A DNA stretch of 64,000 nt from Pseudacidovorax sp. NFM-22 (GCF_021401245.1 NZ_JACBFY010000002.1:372001-436000), one strand, 5' to 3'; positions 38,744-48,214 are shown, numbered from the stretch's first letter. Numbers and translations are program-made. The notes: generated by a model from the sequence alone, not told the origin.

Positions 38744-41700
38744 TCACCACGTGTCGACGTAGGGCTTGGGCGACGCCTGAACGCCTCCGGCCGAGGCCAG
38801 GCCGCGCACCAGCCAGGCGCGGGTGTCGGCCGGGTCGATCACGGCATCGATCTCCAGCGTCTGCGCCATGTTGACGGCCTGGCCGTCGGCGTACTGCCGG
38901 TCGACCAGCTGCTTGAACAGGGCATCGCGCTCGGCGCCTTCCGGCACCGCTTCCAGCTCCTTGCGGAAGCCCAGGCGCACCGCGCCTTCCAGCCCCATGG
39001 CGCCGAATTCGCCCGTGGGCCAGGCGACGGTGAACACCGGCGCATCGAAGCCGCCCGCCGCCATGGCCTGCGCGCCCAGGCCGTAGCCCTTGCGCAGCAC
39101 CACGGTGAAGTAGGGCACGCGCAGGTGCGAGGCCACCATGAACATGCGGGACACATGCCGCACCTGGGCCTGGGCCTCGACGTCGGGGCCGACCATGAAG
39201 CCGGGCGTGTCGCACAGCGCCACCAGCGGCAGGCCGTGGGCATTGCACAGCTGCATGAAGCGCGCGGCCTTGTCAGCCGCCTCGACGTCGATGGCGCCGC
39301 CCAGGTGGCGCGGGTTGTTGGCCAGCACGCCGACGGGGCGCCCCTCGATGCGCGCCAGCGCCGTCACCATGCCGGCGCCGAAGCCGGCGCGCAGTTCCAG
39401 CACCGAGCCGGTGTCGACCAGGCCGCGCAGGACGGCGCGCACGTCGTACACGCGCAGCCGGTTCTCGGGCACGGCCTGGCGCAGCAGGCGCGCGTCCGCG
39501 GCCTCCCACTTGGCCGTGCGGCCCTGGAAGTACGACAGGTACTGCCGCGCCGCGGCCGTGGCCTCGGCCTCGTCCTCCACCAGGATGTCGATCACGCCGT
39601 TGCGCGACTGGACCGGGCTGGGCCCGATCTGCTCCGGCGCAAAGCGGCCCAGGCCGCCGCCTTCGATCATGGCGGGGCCGCTCATGCCGATGTTGCTGTT
39701 CTTCGTCGCGATGATCACGTCGCTGCAGCCCAGCAGCGCCGCATTGCCCGCGAAGCAGCGGCCGTGGGCGATGCCCACCACCGGCACCACGCCCGACAGC
39801 GCCGCGTACTGGCTGAAGGTGTGGTTGTTGAGGCCGGCGACGATGGGCATGTCCACATCGCCCGGCCGGCCGCCGCCGCCTTCGGCGAACAGCACCACCG
39901 GCAGCTTGAGCTGGTGCGCCAGTGCCAGCATGCGGTCCTTCTTGTGGTGGTTGCGCATGCCCTGCGTGCCGGCCAGCACGGTGTAGTCGTAGGCCATGAC
40001 CACGCAGCGCGAGGCCTCGGCGCCGAACAGCTCGGCATTGACGCTGCCGATGCCCGTCACCATGCCGTCGGCCGGCGTGTTGGCGATCAGGTCCTCCAGG
40101 CTGCGGCGCCGCGTCTGCGCGGCGATGGCGAGCTGGCCGTATTCGATGAAGTTGCCCGGGTCGGCATCGAGCGCGCACAGGTCGGCGATGTTCTCGCGCG
40201 CCGTGCGGCCGCCCTGCGCATGCCGCTTGGCGACGGCCTGCGGGCGGTTGGCGTCCAGCGTGGGGGCATGGCGGTCGATGACGCGCTGCAGGTCGGGGCG
40301 GATGTGAGCGGGGTCGACCGCGGCGCCCTGCTGCTCGCCGGCCTGCTGGGCATCGACGGGCTCCAGCCGCACCAGCGGCTGGCCTTCGGCGAGGTAGTCG
40401 CCGGCGGCGGCCAACAGCGCGACCACGCGGCCGGGCTCGCCGGCCTGCAGCAGGTGCTCCATCTTCATGGCCTCCAGCACGCCCAGCTGCGCGCCGGCGG
40501 GCACCACGTCGCCGAGGGCCACGTCGAACTGCACCAGACGGGCGGGCATGGGGGCGCGGATGTGGAGGAGGCCGTCGTCCGGCTCGTCCTGGGTCGCGGC
40601 GACGGTCTTCTCAGCGGACGGCATGGGCGCAACCGCCGTCGCCATCGCCTCGGCCGCGGTCAGCAGCTCGCCCAGATGCGCCTCGACGAAGCGCGTGTGC
40701 ACGTCCTGCCGGGCGAACTCCGGCCGCGCGCCGATGGCCCGCAGCAGCGGCAGGTTGGTGGCCATGCCCTCGATGCGGCATTCGGCCAGCGCGCGCAGGC
40801 TGCGGCGCTGCACGTCGGCGAAGTCGCTGCTGCGGCTGGCGACGATCAGCTTGGCCAGCAGCGTGTCGTAGTGCGGCGAGGGCGCCAGGCCGGCGTAGCC
40901 GTGGCTGTCCACGCGCACGCCGGGGCCCGAGGGCAGGTCGAAACGCGCCAGCCGGCCACCCGAGGGGCGGGCGTTGCCCTGTGCGTCCAGCGTCTCGGCA
41001 TTGATGCGCCACTGGGTGGCAAAGCCCTGCTGCGCCGCCGTGCGCTGCGGCGCGATGCCCAGCGCCTGCAGCCGCTGGCCGGCCAGCACGGCCAGTTGCA
41101 GTTGCACCAGGTCGAGCCCGGTGACGGCCTCGGTCACCGTGTGCTCCACCTGCAGGCGGGGGTTGGCCTCGATGAAGACCCAGGGCAGCGTGGCCGAGGA
41201 CTCGTCCACCAGAAATTCGAAGGTGCCCAGCCCCAGATAGCCCACGGCCTGCGCCATCCGCAGCGCGGCCTGCGTGAGGGCCGCGCGCAGGGGCTCGGAC
41301 AAGGTGGGGCTGGGCGCGATCTCCACCAGCTTCTGGAAGCGGCGCTGCAACGTGCATTCGCGCTCGCCCAGGCTGGCGACCGAAGCGCCATCGCCCAGCA
41401 CCTGGATCTCGATGTGGCGGGCGCGCGGCATCAGCCGCTCCACATACACGCCCTCGACACCGAAGGCCGCGCGGGCCTCGGAGACGCAACGGGCATGGGC
41501 CTCGGCCACCTCGTCGGCCCTTAGCACGGCGCGCATGCCACGCCCGCCGCCACCGCCGATGGCCTTGATCATCACGCCCGCGCCGTCTTTCGCCTGCTCG
41601 GCGAAGAAGGCCTGGGCTTCCTGCAGCGTCACCGCGCCGGCGCTGCCCGGCATGACCGGCACGTCGCATTGCTGGGCCAGCGCGCGGGCGCGAGCCTTGT

Positions 41701-42043
41701 CGCCGAACAGGGCCAGTTGCTCCGGCGTCGGCCCGATGAAGACCAGGCCGGCCTTCGCGCAGGCCTGCGCGAAATCGGCCCGCTCGCTCAGGAAGCCATA
41801 GCCGGGATGCACCGCATCGCAGCCCTGCGCGCGGGCGATGTCCAGCAGCGCGTCGATGTCGAGGTACGCCGACGGCCCCGTGCCCGCCAGCGGCACGGCC
41901 ACGTCGGCCAGCTGAGCGTGTAGGGCCTGCGCATCGTCCTGCGCATGCACGGCCACGCTGGCGATGCCCAGGTCCTGCAGGGCGCGCACCAGGCGTACGG
42001 CGATCTCGCCGCGGTTGGCGATCAGTACTTTCTTGAACAACAC
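38744..42043 (-). CDS. Single-chain biotin-dependent acyl-CoA carboxylase (BC-BCCP-CT)
   Basis: The 1,099-residue product holds all parts of an acyl-CoA carboxylase in one chain. Biotin carboxylase spans about 1-450 (KVLIANRGEIAVRLVRA, ATP-grasp GGGGRGMRAV near 163). The biotin carrier has EAMKMEH with the biotinyl Lys near 527. The carboxyltransferase takes about 600-1099 (GGRPGDVDMPIVAGLNNHTF, CDTPGFMVGPDVEAQ). Length and order resemble the single-chain long-chain acyl-CoA carboxylases known from Mycobacterium and Rhodopseudomonas. The GTG at 42043 is preferred, 7 bases after GAGGA. It lies 10 bases downstream of an acyl-CoA ligase that could make its substrate. Confidence 0.92.
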   Translation of the reverse strand: MLFKKVLIANRGEIAVRLVRALQDLGIASVAVHAQDDAQALHAQLADVAVPLAGTGPSAYLDIDALLDIARAQGCDAVHPGYGFLSERADFAQACAKAGLVFIGPTPEQLALFGDKARARALAQQCDVPVMPGSAGAVTLQEAQAFFAEQAKDGAGVMIKAIGGGGGRGMRAVLRADEVAEAHARCVSEARAAFGVEGVYVERLMPRARHIEIQVLGDGASVASLGERECTLQRRFQKLVEIAPSPTLSEPLRAALTQAALRMAQAVGYLGLGTFEFLVDESSATLPWVFIEANPRLQVEHTVTEAVTGLDLVQLQLAVLAGQRLQALGIAPQRTAAQQGFATQWRINAETLDAQGNARPSGGRLARFDLPSGPGVRVDSHGYAGLAPSPHYDTLLAKLIVASRSSDFADVQRRSLRALAECRIEGMATNLPLLRAIGARPEFARQDVHTRFVEAHLGELLTAAEAMATAVAPMPSAEKTVAATQDEPDDGLLHIRAPMPARLVQFDVALGDVVPAGAQLGVLEAMKMEHLLQAGEPGRVVALLAAAGDYLAEGQPLVRLEPVDAQQAGEQQGAAVDPAHIRPDLQRVIDRHAPTLDANRPQAVAKRHAQGGRTARENIADLCALDADPGNFIEYGQLAIAAQTRRRSLEDLIANTPADGMVTGIGSVNAELFGAEASRCVVMAYDYTVLAGTQGMRNHHKKDRMLALAHQLKLPVVLFAEGGGGRPGDVDMPIVAGLNNHTFSQYAALSGVVPVVGIAHGRCFAGNAALLGCSDVIIATKNSNIGMSGPAMIEGGGLGRFAPEQIGPSPVQSRNGVIDILVEDEAEATAAARQYLSYFQGRTAKWEAADARLLRQAVPENRLRVYDVRAVLRGLVDTGSVLELRAGFGAGMVTALARIEGRPVGVLANNPRHLGGAIDVEAADKAARFMQLCNAHGLPLVALCDTPGFMVGPDVEAQAQVRHVSRMFMVASHLRVPYFTVVLRKGYGLGAQAMAAGGFDAPVFTVAWPTGEFGAMGLEGAVRLGFRKELEAVPEGAERDALFKQLVDRQYADGQAVNMAQTLEIDAVIDPADTRAWLVRGLASAGGVQASPKPYVDTW

Positions 42044-42053
42044 GTGCCGGTCC

Positions 42054-43700
42054 TCAATCCATGTCTTTGAGCAGGCGGCGCAGCACCTTGCCCGCGCCGG
42101 TGGCCGGCAGCGCATCGATGAAGCGCACCTGCCGCGGCACCTTGTAGGGCGCCATGTTGTCGCGCGCCCAGGCGGCGATGGCCTCGGGCGTGGTGTCGGC
42201 GCCCGGCTTGCGCACGATGAAGGCCTTGACCACCTCGCCCTTCTCCGCATCGGGCTGGGCGATGACCGCGGCCTGGGCTACGGCCGGATGCTTGATGAGG
42301 ATGGTCTCGACCTCCTCCGGGAACACGCTGTAGCCCGAGACCTTGATCATCTCCTTGAAGCGGCCGATGAAGCAGAGGTAGCCGTCGGCGTCGAGCTTGC
42401 CCATGTCGCCCGTGTGCACCCAGCTATTGCGCAGCGTGGCGGCGGTGGCCTCGGGCTTGTTCCAGTAGCCCTTGAAGGTGCCCTCGCTTGCCAGCACGAT
42501 CTCGCCCACCTCGCCGGCCGACAGGTCGCGGCCGGTCTCGGGGTCGAGGATGCGGATGGTCACGCCCGGCGCCGGCACGCCCTGCGTGCCCCAGCGCGGC
42601 GCGTGGCGCGGCGTGTAGGTGTCGCAGGTGTGGGTCTCCGACAGGCCGTAGGCGGCTTCGTGCGAGGTGCAATTGGGCGCAAAGCCCTGCCATTGCCTGG
42701 CCAACGGCTCGGTGAAGGCGATGCCGAAGCTGGTGACCGGGTTGACCTTCAGGCTGGACAGGTCGAAGTCGCGCGCATCGGGCAGCTGCATGCAGGCCAC
42801 GTTCATGGGCGCGATGCTGTACCACCAGGTGACCTTGTGGCGGTCGATGGCCTGGAGCACCGCATGCGGATCGAAGCGGTGCAGCAGCACCTGCGTGGCG
42901 CCCACCAGCACCGGCACGTTCACGGCCATCAGCATGCCGGCGATGTGGTACAGCGGCGCCACCGACAGCAGCACGTCGTCGGGCTGCACGCCGTTGCAGT
43001 CGGCGGCGATGCGCGTCTTGAACAGGGCGTTGCCGTAGCTGAGCATCGCGCCCTTGGGCAGGCCCGTGGTGCCGGAGGTGTAGGTCATGAGCGCCACGTC
43101 GTCCAGCGACAGCGCGATCGGGGCGGGCTTTGCATCGCCCGCGCTGGCTTCGCGGAAGTCCTCGCAGCCGTCGGGGACGGTGCGCGGCGCCTTCATCGCG
43201 GCCTGCAGCTCGGCGGGCAGGTCCAGCACCGGCTCGGTGGGCAGCAGGTCGGCATAGTGCACGACGAAGACATGGGCCAGGTGTGGCGCCTCGGCCTGCA
43301 CCTGCTGCACCACGGGCAGCAGCGGCGCGGCGGCCACGATGACGCGCGCCTTGAGGTCGCCCACCTGGTAGGCCAGCTCGTGGGCCTTGTTGAGCGGACC
43401 GCTGGGGCAGACGATGGCGCCGATCTTCTGGATGCCGTAGTGGGCCACCAGGTACTGCGGGCAGTTGTTGAGGAAGAGCACCACCGGCTCGCCCTTGGCC
43501 ACGCCCAGCGCCTGCAGCCGGGCGGCGAAGGCGTCGCTCGCGCGGTCGAGCTCGGCATAGCGCATGCGGTAGCCGTACCAGAAGCAGGCGGCATGGTTGC
43601 CGCGCTCGCGCGCATGGGTGCGCAGGTACTCGTGCAGGGGCTGGCGGGGGCGTTCTGGCAGTGCTTCGGCCGCAGTGCCGGGGTGGGTATCGAGGCTCAT
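42054..43700 (-). CDS. Long-chain-type AMP-forming acyl-CoA ligase
   Basis: The 548-residue product is an adenylate-forming ligase with MTYTSGTTGLPKGAML near residue 206, the AYGLSETHT acid box, GSWVHTGDMGKLDADGYL-like hinge, GYSVFPEEVE and a C-terminal TGAGKVLRRLLKD lysine. It would make an acyl-CoA in the cytoplasm, and the carboxylase gene begins 10 bases downstream. A TetR regulator is divergent, with 98 bases between starts. CGGAGACAC precedes the ATG at 43700. Confidence 0.92.
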   Translation of the reverse strand: MSLDTHPGTAAEALPERPRQPLHEYLRTHARERGNHAACFWYGYRMRYAELDRASDAFAARLQALGVAKGEPVVLFLNNCPQYLVAHYGIQKIGAIVCPSGPLNKAHELAYQVGDLKARVIVAAAPLLPVVQQVQAEAPHLAHVFVVHYADLLPTEPVLDLPAELQAAMKAPRTVPDGCEDFREASAGDAKPAPIALSLDDVALMTYTSGTTGLPKGAMLSYGNALFKTRIAADCNGVQPDDVLLSVAPLYHIAGMLMAVNVPVLVGATQVLLHRFDPHAVLQAIDRHKVTWWYSIAPMNVACMQLPDARDFDLSSLKVNPVTSFGIAFTEPLARQWQGFAPNCTSHEAAYGLSETHTCDTYTPRHAPRWGTQGVPAPGVTIRILDPETGRDLSAGEVGEIVLASEGTFKGYWNKPEATAATLRNSWVHTGDMGKLDADGYLCFIGRFKEMIKVSGYSVFPEEVETILIKHPAVAQAAVIAQPDAEKGEVVKAFIVRKPGADTTPEAIAAWARDNMAPYKVPRQVRFIDALPATGAGKVLRRLLKDMD

Positions 43701-43792
43701 GGGTGTCTCCGTGGCGTCTGCCGATCAGGGTTAGCGATAGCGCATCGAACCCTGTCGGCCCTTGTCTTGCGATGCATGGTGCACGAACAATC

Positions 43793-43806
43793 CTACCGAT
43801 GGGTAG
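43793..43806. promoter_or_regulatory. Candidate TetR operator over the tetR start codon
   Basis: CTACC-GATG-GGTAG is an inverted repeat that spans the ATG of the TetR gene (43799). Binding there would block its own transcription or translation start. Only 5 bp per arm match, so this is weak. Confidence 0.35.
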
Positions 43807-44509
43807 AACATCGGAGACACCGCACAAACCCAAAGCCGCAGCGCCGCGCGGGCCGGCCAGCCGCCTGCCCGCGGAAGGGGGGACACGCACGCACGGCAAT
43901 GGGCGGCAGCGTTCGGCCACGGCAGGCACCGACGTGCAGCGCGAGCGCATCCTGCAGGCCGCCACGCAGCTCTTCGCGGCCCAGGGCTACGCCAACACCA
44001 CGCTGGCGCAGGTGGCGCAGGCGCTGCAGGTGACCAAGCCCTTCATCTACTACTACTTCCGCGACAAGCAGGAGCTGTTCGAGGTGCTGTCGTGGCGGCC
44101 CACGGTGGACTGCTTCACGGCGCTGGACTTCGCCGACGACGACCCGCGCCCGGCGGCGCAGAAGGTGCAGGAAGGCCTGCGGCGGCTGATCCGCGCCACC
44201 GTCATGCACTACCCGGCGGCCTTCTTCCCCTACCGCGAGCCGCAGGTCTACCGGCCCGAATACAACGCCGCGATGAAGAAGCTGGCCCACCACTTCTACG
44301 ACAAGCTCACGCCGCTGCTGGAGCAGGGCCGGCGCGACGGCGACCTCGACTTCAACGAGACACGCATCACCGCGCTGGCGGCCTGCAGCCTGCCGGGCTT
44401 TCTGTACAGCTGGTACCAGCCGGGCGGCAGGCTGGGGCCCGAGCAGATCGTGGACGAGCTCACGCAGCTGGCCACGCGCGTGATCGGCCTGCGCACGCGC
44501 GCCGCCTGA
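43799..44509 (+). CDS. TetR-family transcriptional regulator
   Basis: The 236-residue product has a disordered Pro/Arg-rich start (about 1-45) and then a TetR DNA-binding domain (about 47-95: RERILQAATQLFAAQGYANTTLAQVAQALQVTKPFIYYYFRDKQELF). The C-terminal half is helical with Tyr/Phe-rich PAAFFPYREPQVYRPEYN. It faces the acyl-CoA ligase-carboxylase unit and probably represses it, perhaps relieved by an acyl-CoA. The long basic start could be shorter, since an internal start is possible. Confidence 0.9.
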   Translation: MGRTSETPHKPKAAAPRGPASRLPAEGGTRTHGNGRQRSATAGTDVQRERILQAATQLFAAQGYANTTLAQVAQALQVTKPFIYYYFRDKQELFEVLSWRPTVDCFTALDFADDDPRPAAQKVQEGLRRLIRATVMHYPAAFFPYREPQVYRPEYNAAMKKLAHHFYDKLTPLLEQGRRDGDLDFNETRITALAACSLPGFLYSWYQPGGRLGPEQIVDELTQLATRVIGLRTRAA

Positions 44510-44545
44510 TCCTTCCATGCCAACGACAACGAACGGAGACACACC

Positions 44546-45811
44546 ATGACATTCCGCGCCCGGCTCGCGCCCCTGGCCGCCGCCCTGCTTCTCGCCGCCG
44601 CTGGCGGTGCCTCGGCCCAGGACGGCAAGGTCTACAAGCTCGCCTACATCGACCCGCTCTCGGGCCCCTTCGCCAACGTGGGCGAGCTGATGCTGGCCCA
44701 TGTGCAGTACGCCGTGGACGACATCAATGCCAAGGGCGGCGTGCTCAAGGGCCAGGCCAAGCTGCAGCTGCTGCAGTTCGACAGCAGGCTCTCCGCGCAG
44801 GAAAGCCAGAGCGCCCTGCAGGCCGCCATCGACCAGGGCGCGCGCGCCATCGTCACCGGTGGCTCGGGCTCCTCGGTGGTGACGGCGCTGGTGCAGGCCG
44901 TCAACCGCTGGAACCAGCGCAACCCGGGCAAGGAGATCCTGGTCCTCAACCACTCCTCCATCGACCCCGAACTCACCGGCAAGGCCTGCAGCTTCTGGCA
45001 CTTCCAGACCGAGGCCAACACGGCGATGAAGATGAAGGCGCTGGCCAACTTCATCAAGAAGACGCCCGACGTGAAGAAGGTCTACCTGCTCAACCAGGAC
45101 TATGCCCATGGCAAGCAATGGGCCAGCTACGGCAAGCAGCTCGTGGGGCTGGCCCGGCCCGACGTGCAGTTCGTGGGCGAGGCGCTGCATCCCATTGGCC
45201 GGGTGAAGGACTTCGCGCCTTACGTGGCCAACATCAAGGCCTCGGGCGCCGACTCGGTCATCACCGGCAACTGGGGCCAGGACATGACGCTGCTGCTCAA
45301 GGCCGCGGGCGATGCCGGCTACAACCTGCGCTACTTCAACCACAGCGCCGGCTCGGTGCCGGGCACGGTGCTGGCCGTGTCGCAGGCCAAGCTGGGGCAG
45401 CTCACGTGGGTGGCCGAATGGCACCCCGGCCAGGCCGACAGCCCGCGCGTGGATGCGCTGGCCAAGGCCTACAAGGCCCGGATGGGCAAGGACTTCCTGG
45501 CGCCGCGCATCGACATGACACCACGCCTGCTGGCCGCTGCCATCGACAAGGCCGGCAGCACCGAGACGGTGGCCGTGGCCCGCGCACTGGAAGACCTGAG
45601 CTTCGACTCGGTGGTCGGCCCGGTGCGCATGCGCGGCGAGGACCACCAGTTGCTGCTGCCGCAGGTGGTCAACACCATCGCGCCGGTGGACGGCAAGACG
45701 GTCAAGACCGGCTGGGAAGGCACCAACTACGGCTTCCGCACCGAGGCCGTCTACAGCGGCAACGAACTGGCGCAGGGCACCGACTGCAAGATGGTGCGCC
45801 CGGGCGGCTAA
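44546..45811 (+). CDS. Branched-chain amino acid-type ABC receptor (LivK-like), orphan
   Basis: The 421-residue periplasmic receptor has a signal peptide (about residues 1-24, ending ASAQ). The mature part matches type I binding proteins of the LivK class: YIDPLSGPFANVGELMLAHVQYAVDDINAKGG, VTGGSGSSVV and YLLNQDYAHGKQWASYGKQLV. No permease or ATPase genes lie in the window, so it must share a transporter encoded elsewhere. It is 36 bases after tetR. CGGAGACAC precedes the ATG. The ligand could be an aromatic or aliphatic acid. Confidence 0.92.
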   Translation: MTFRARLAPLAAALLLAAAGGASAQDGKVYKLAYIDPLSGPFANVGELMLAHVQYAVDDINAKGGVLKGQAKLQLLQFDSRLSAQESQSALQAAIDQGARAIVTGGSGSSVVTALVQAVNRWNQRNPGKEILVLNHSSIDPELTGKACSFWHFQTEANTAMKMKALANFIKKTPDVKKVYLLNQDYAHGKQWASYGKQLVGLARPDVQFVGEALHPIGRVKDFAPYVANIKASGADSVITGNWGQDMTLLLKAAGDAGYNLRYFNHSAGSVPGTVLAVSQAKLGQLTWVAEWHPGQADSPRVDALAKAYKARMGKDFLAPRIDMTPRLLAAAIDKAGSTETVAVARALEDLSFDSVVGPVRMRGEDHQLLLPQVVNTIAPVDGKTVKTGWEGTNYGFRTEAVYSGNELAQGTDCKMVRPGG

Positions 45812-45879
45812 CCCATCACGCCGACGGTGTCGGCATTGGCTGGCACGCCGTCTTCATCGACCGTATCTAGACTGGTTGG

Positions 45880-46827
45880 ATGCAAGCCCGCTCCGCCCCC
45901 GACGCCCGCCCCGCGGCCACCACCGTGGCCCTGATCGGGGCGCCCACCGACGTGGGCGCCAGTGTCCGCGGCTGCGGCATGGGGCCCGACGCGCTGCGCG
46001 TGGCGGGCCTGGCCGAATGCGTGGCGCGCCTGGGCTTGACGGTGGTCGACCGCGGCAACCTGGCCGGCCCCGCCACGCCCTGGCGCACGCCCGAGGGCGG
46101 GCTGCGTCACCTGAAGGAGGCCGTGGCCTGGAACCGCAGCGTCTACGACGCGGTCGATGCGGCCCTGGGCCTGGGCCAGCTGCCGCTGCTGATGGGCGGC
46201 GATCACTGCCTGGCGGTCGGCGCCATCAGCGCGGTCGCGTGGCATGCACGCCGCCGTGGCAAGACGCTGCGGGTGCTGTGGCTCGATGCGCACACCGACG
46301 TCAACACCGAGGCCACCTCGCCCAGCGGCAACCTCCATGGCATGCCGGTCGCCTGCCTGCTGGGCCATGGGCCAGCCGCCCTGACGGGCTGGAGCGGCAC
46401 GCCCGGCGCGCTGCAGGCCGAGGCGCTGCGCTTCATCGGCATCCGCAGCGTCGACGCGGCGGAGCGCGATGCCATCCGCACACTCGGCCTCACGGTCTTC
46501 GACATGCGCCACATCGACGAGCACGGCATGCGCACCACCATGACCGAGGCCCTGCACGGCATGGACGAGGACACCCACCTCCACGTGAGCTTCGACATCG
46601 ACTGCCTGGACCCGGACGTCGCGCCCGGCGTGGGCACCGGCGTGCGCGGCGGGCCCGGCTACCGCGAGATGCAGCTGTGCATGGAGATGATCGCGGACAC
46701 GGGCCGCCTGGGCTCGCTGGACGTCGTGGAGCTCAACCCCGCGCTGGACGTGCGCAACCGCAGTGCGGAGATCGCGGTGGAACTCATCGAAAGCCTGCTG
46801 GGCAAGTCCACCCTGACGCGCGGCTGA
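45880..46827 (+). CDS. rocF: Arginase
   Basis: The 315-residue ureohydrolase cleaves L-arginine to ornithine and urea. The manganese sites are clear: GGDHCLAVG, WLDAHTDVNT, SPSGNLHGMP and SFDIDCLDPDVAPGVGT, with LVELNPALD-like residues near the end. The SPSGNxHGMP stretch favours arginase over agmatinase. It starts 68 bases after the ABC receptor gene; ureases and ornithine genes are not nearby. The first motif has GGDHC where GGDHS is more usual. Confidence 0.93.
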   Translation: MQARSAPDARPAATTVALIGAPTDVGASVRGCGMGPDALRVAGLAECVARLGLTVVDRGNLAGPATPWRTPEGGLRHLKEAVAWNRSVYDAVDAALGLGQLPLLMGGDHCLAVGAISAVAWHARRRGKTLRVLWLDAHTDVNTEATSPSGNLHGMPVACLLGHGPAALTGWSGTPGALQAEALRFIGIRSVDAAERDAIRTLGLTVFDMRHIDEHGMRTTMTEALHGMDEDTHLHVSFDIDCLDPDVAPGVGTGVRGGPGYREMQLCMEMIADTGRLGSLDVVELNPALDVRNRSAEIAVELIESLLGKSTLTRG

Positions 46828-46950
46828 GGGTCCGCGTCACGTCTGCTGACAAAGGGCGTTGTTCCTACACGCTTCGTCGACCGCCCGGGCGACAGTGAAT
46901 GTCGCGGGTAGCCCATAGTCGGTCCACCCCTGCTGCGCCCGCCCTCATCC

Positions 46951-47352
46951 ATGCCCGAATCCGCCGCTCCCCCTGGTTCTGCCCTGCGCGTCCTGGTCGT
47001 CGAAGACGATCCCGACGTGCTGCAGACCACGCTGGAGATGCTGAAGCTGCTGGGCCATTGGGCGACCGGGGTGGGCAGCGCCGAGACCGCGCGCGACCGC
47101 TACCTCGACGGCGCCTTCGACGTCGTGATGATCGACGTCGGGCTGCCTGCGCTGTCCGGGCTGGAGCTGGCCGAGGCGCTGGGCGTGCGCGATCCGGTAC
47201 GCATCATCTTCGCCACCGGCCGGCCTTCTCCGCGCGAGCTGCCTGCCAACACGCAATGGCTGCGCAAGCCCTTCGGCATCGACGCGCTGGCCGATGCCCT
47301 GGCCACGCCGGCTAGCGGGGGGATGGCGCCGGCTTCACCGAGCCCTCGGTGA
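46951..47352 (+). CDS. Stand-alone response regulator receiver protein
   Basis: The 133-residue product is a receiver domain without an output domain: acidic pair VVEDDPDV, phospho-acceptor Asp in MIDVGLPALSG (near residue 63), and the Lys in LRKPFG. Such single-domain proteins relay phosphate or bind a partner. No histidine kinase is in the window. Its last 41 bases overlap the 3' end of the convergent DUF2242 gene. Confidence 0.9.
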   Translation: MPESAAPPGSALRVLVVEDDPDVLQTTLEMLKLLGHWATGVGSAETARDRYLDGAFDVVMIDVGLPALSGLELAEALGVRDPVRIIFATGRPSPRELPANTQWLRKPFGIDALADALATPASGGMAPASPSPR

Positions 47353-47935
47353 CGGGCGTGGCCACCGCCGGTTCGGTCCGCGCCAGGTAGCGCTCCAGCA
47401 GGGCGTAGAAGCCCTCGTAGAAGCGGTCGTCGGTGAGCGTCTGGCTGGCGACCTTGACCATCGCGTCATCGCTGGAGGTGAAGGGCAGCGACAGCGAGCC
47501 GAAGGCCCCCACGCCCACGCTGGCCGAGTTGTTGACCTTCTTCAGGCCGTAGCGGTCCTGCACCGCGGTGGCGAAGGCGATGGCGGCGGGCTGGCCGTTG
47601 TCGCCCTGCTCCTGGGCGCAGACCACGCGGAACTCGACCTCCACATGCACCTCGCCCTCGGGCTGGAAGCTCTTGCGCCCCGTCACCTGCTCGGCCGCCG
47701 CGGCCGTGATCATGTAACCCTGGCTCAGCAGCGCCCGCCGCGCGGCCTCGCAGGTCTGGGCCACCGTGGCGTCGTAGATGCGGGTGTGGGTGTTGGTCGC
47801 CTCGAAGTCCTCGGTCGCCAGGTCCTTGCCGCCGTGGCGCTTCAACGCACTGCCGCAGCCGGCCAGCGCGGCTGCCAGCACCACCATCCCCACGGCGCTC
47901 CAGCCGCGCCCCGCTTTTGTTCGCATCGTCGTCAT
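47312..47935 (-). CDS. DUF2242-family lipoprotein
   Basis: The 207-residue product has a lipoprotein signal with LAAALAGC (lipobox Cys near residue 27). The body matches DUF2242: ATNTHTRIYDATVAQTCEAARRALLSQGYMI and FTSSDDAMVKVASQTLTDDRFYEGFYALLERYL. Function unknown; placement in the envelope is likely. Two start codons (47935 or 47926) are equally possible. The 3' end overlaps the response regulator gene by 41 bases. Confidence 0.88.
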   Translation of the reverse strand: MTTMRTKAGRGWSAVGMVVLAAALAGCGSALKRHGGKDLATEDFEATNTHTRIYDATVAQTCEAARRALLSQGYMITAAAAEQVTGRKSFQPEGEVHVEVEFRVVCAQEQGDNGQPAAIAFATAVQDRYGLKKVNNSASVGVGAFGSLSLPFTSSDDAMVKVASQTLTDDRFYEGFYALLERYLARTEPAVATPVTEGSVKPAPSPR

Positions 47936-48068
47936 CCCGCAAGTGTCGCCCGGCCGACGGCCAGGGCGTGGCTTGGACGCCCCGGCACGAGGACGGTTCC
48001 CGCCCGCGGGCGCGTGGCGTACAGGGGCGCACACGGCTTGGATGGGCGCACACGACGCGGTGGTTCCT

Positions 48069-48187
48069 CCCTCTCCCCTCGCGGGAGAGGGCGGGGGAGA
48101 GGGGGACAGCGCCCGCCATGCGTCAAGGCTGCTCCGATGCATGCGCCCCCTCTCCCCCACCCCTCTCCCGCACAAGGGGAGAGGGGC
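48069..48187. repeat. Family B inverted-repeat block, copy B2
   Basis: It has the same two CTCTCCC hairpin halves as 15624-15740 around a non-conserved core. With the family A copy next to it, it fills the 373-base gap between the DUF2242 gene and the glutamate dehydrogenase gene. Confidence 0.8.
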
Positions 48188-48214
48188 CAGGACGCCCCCG
48201 GACACGACGTTTCA

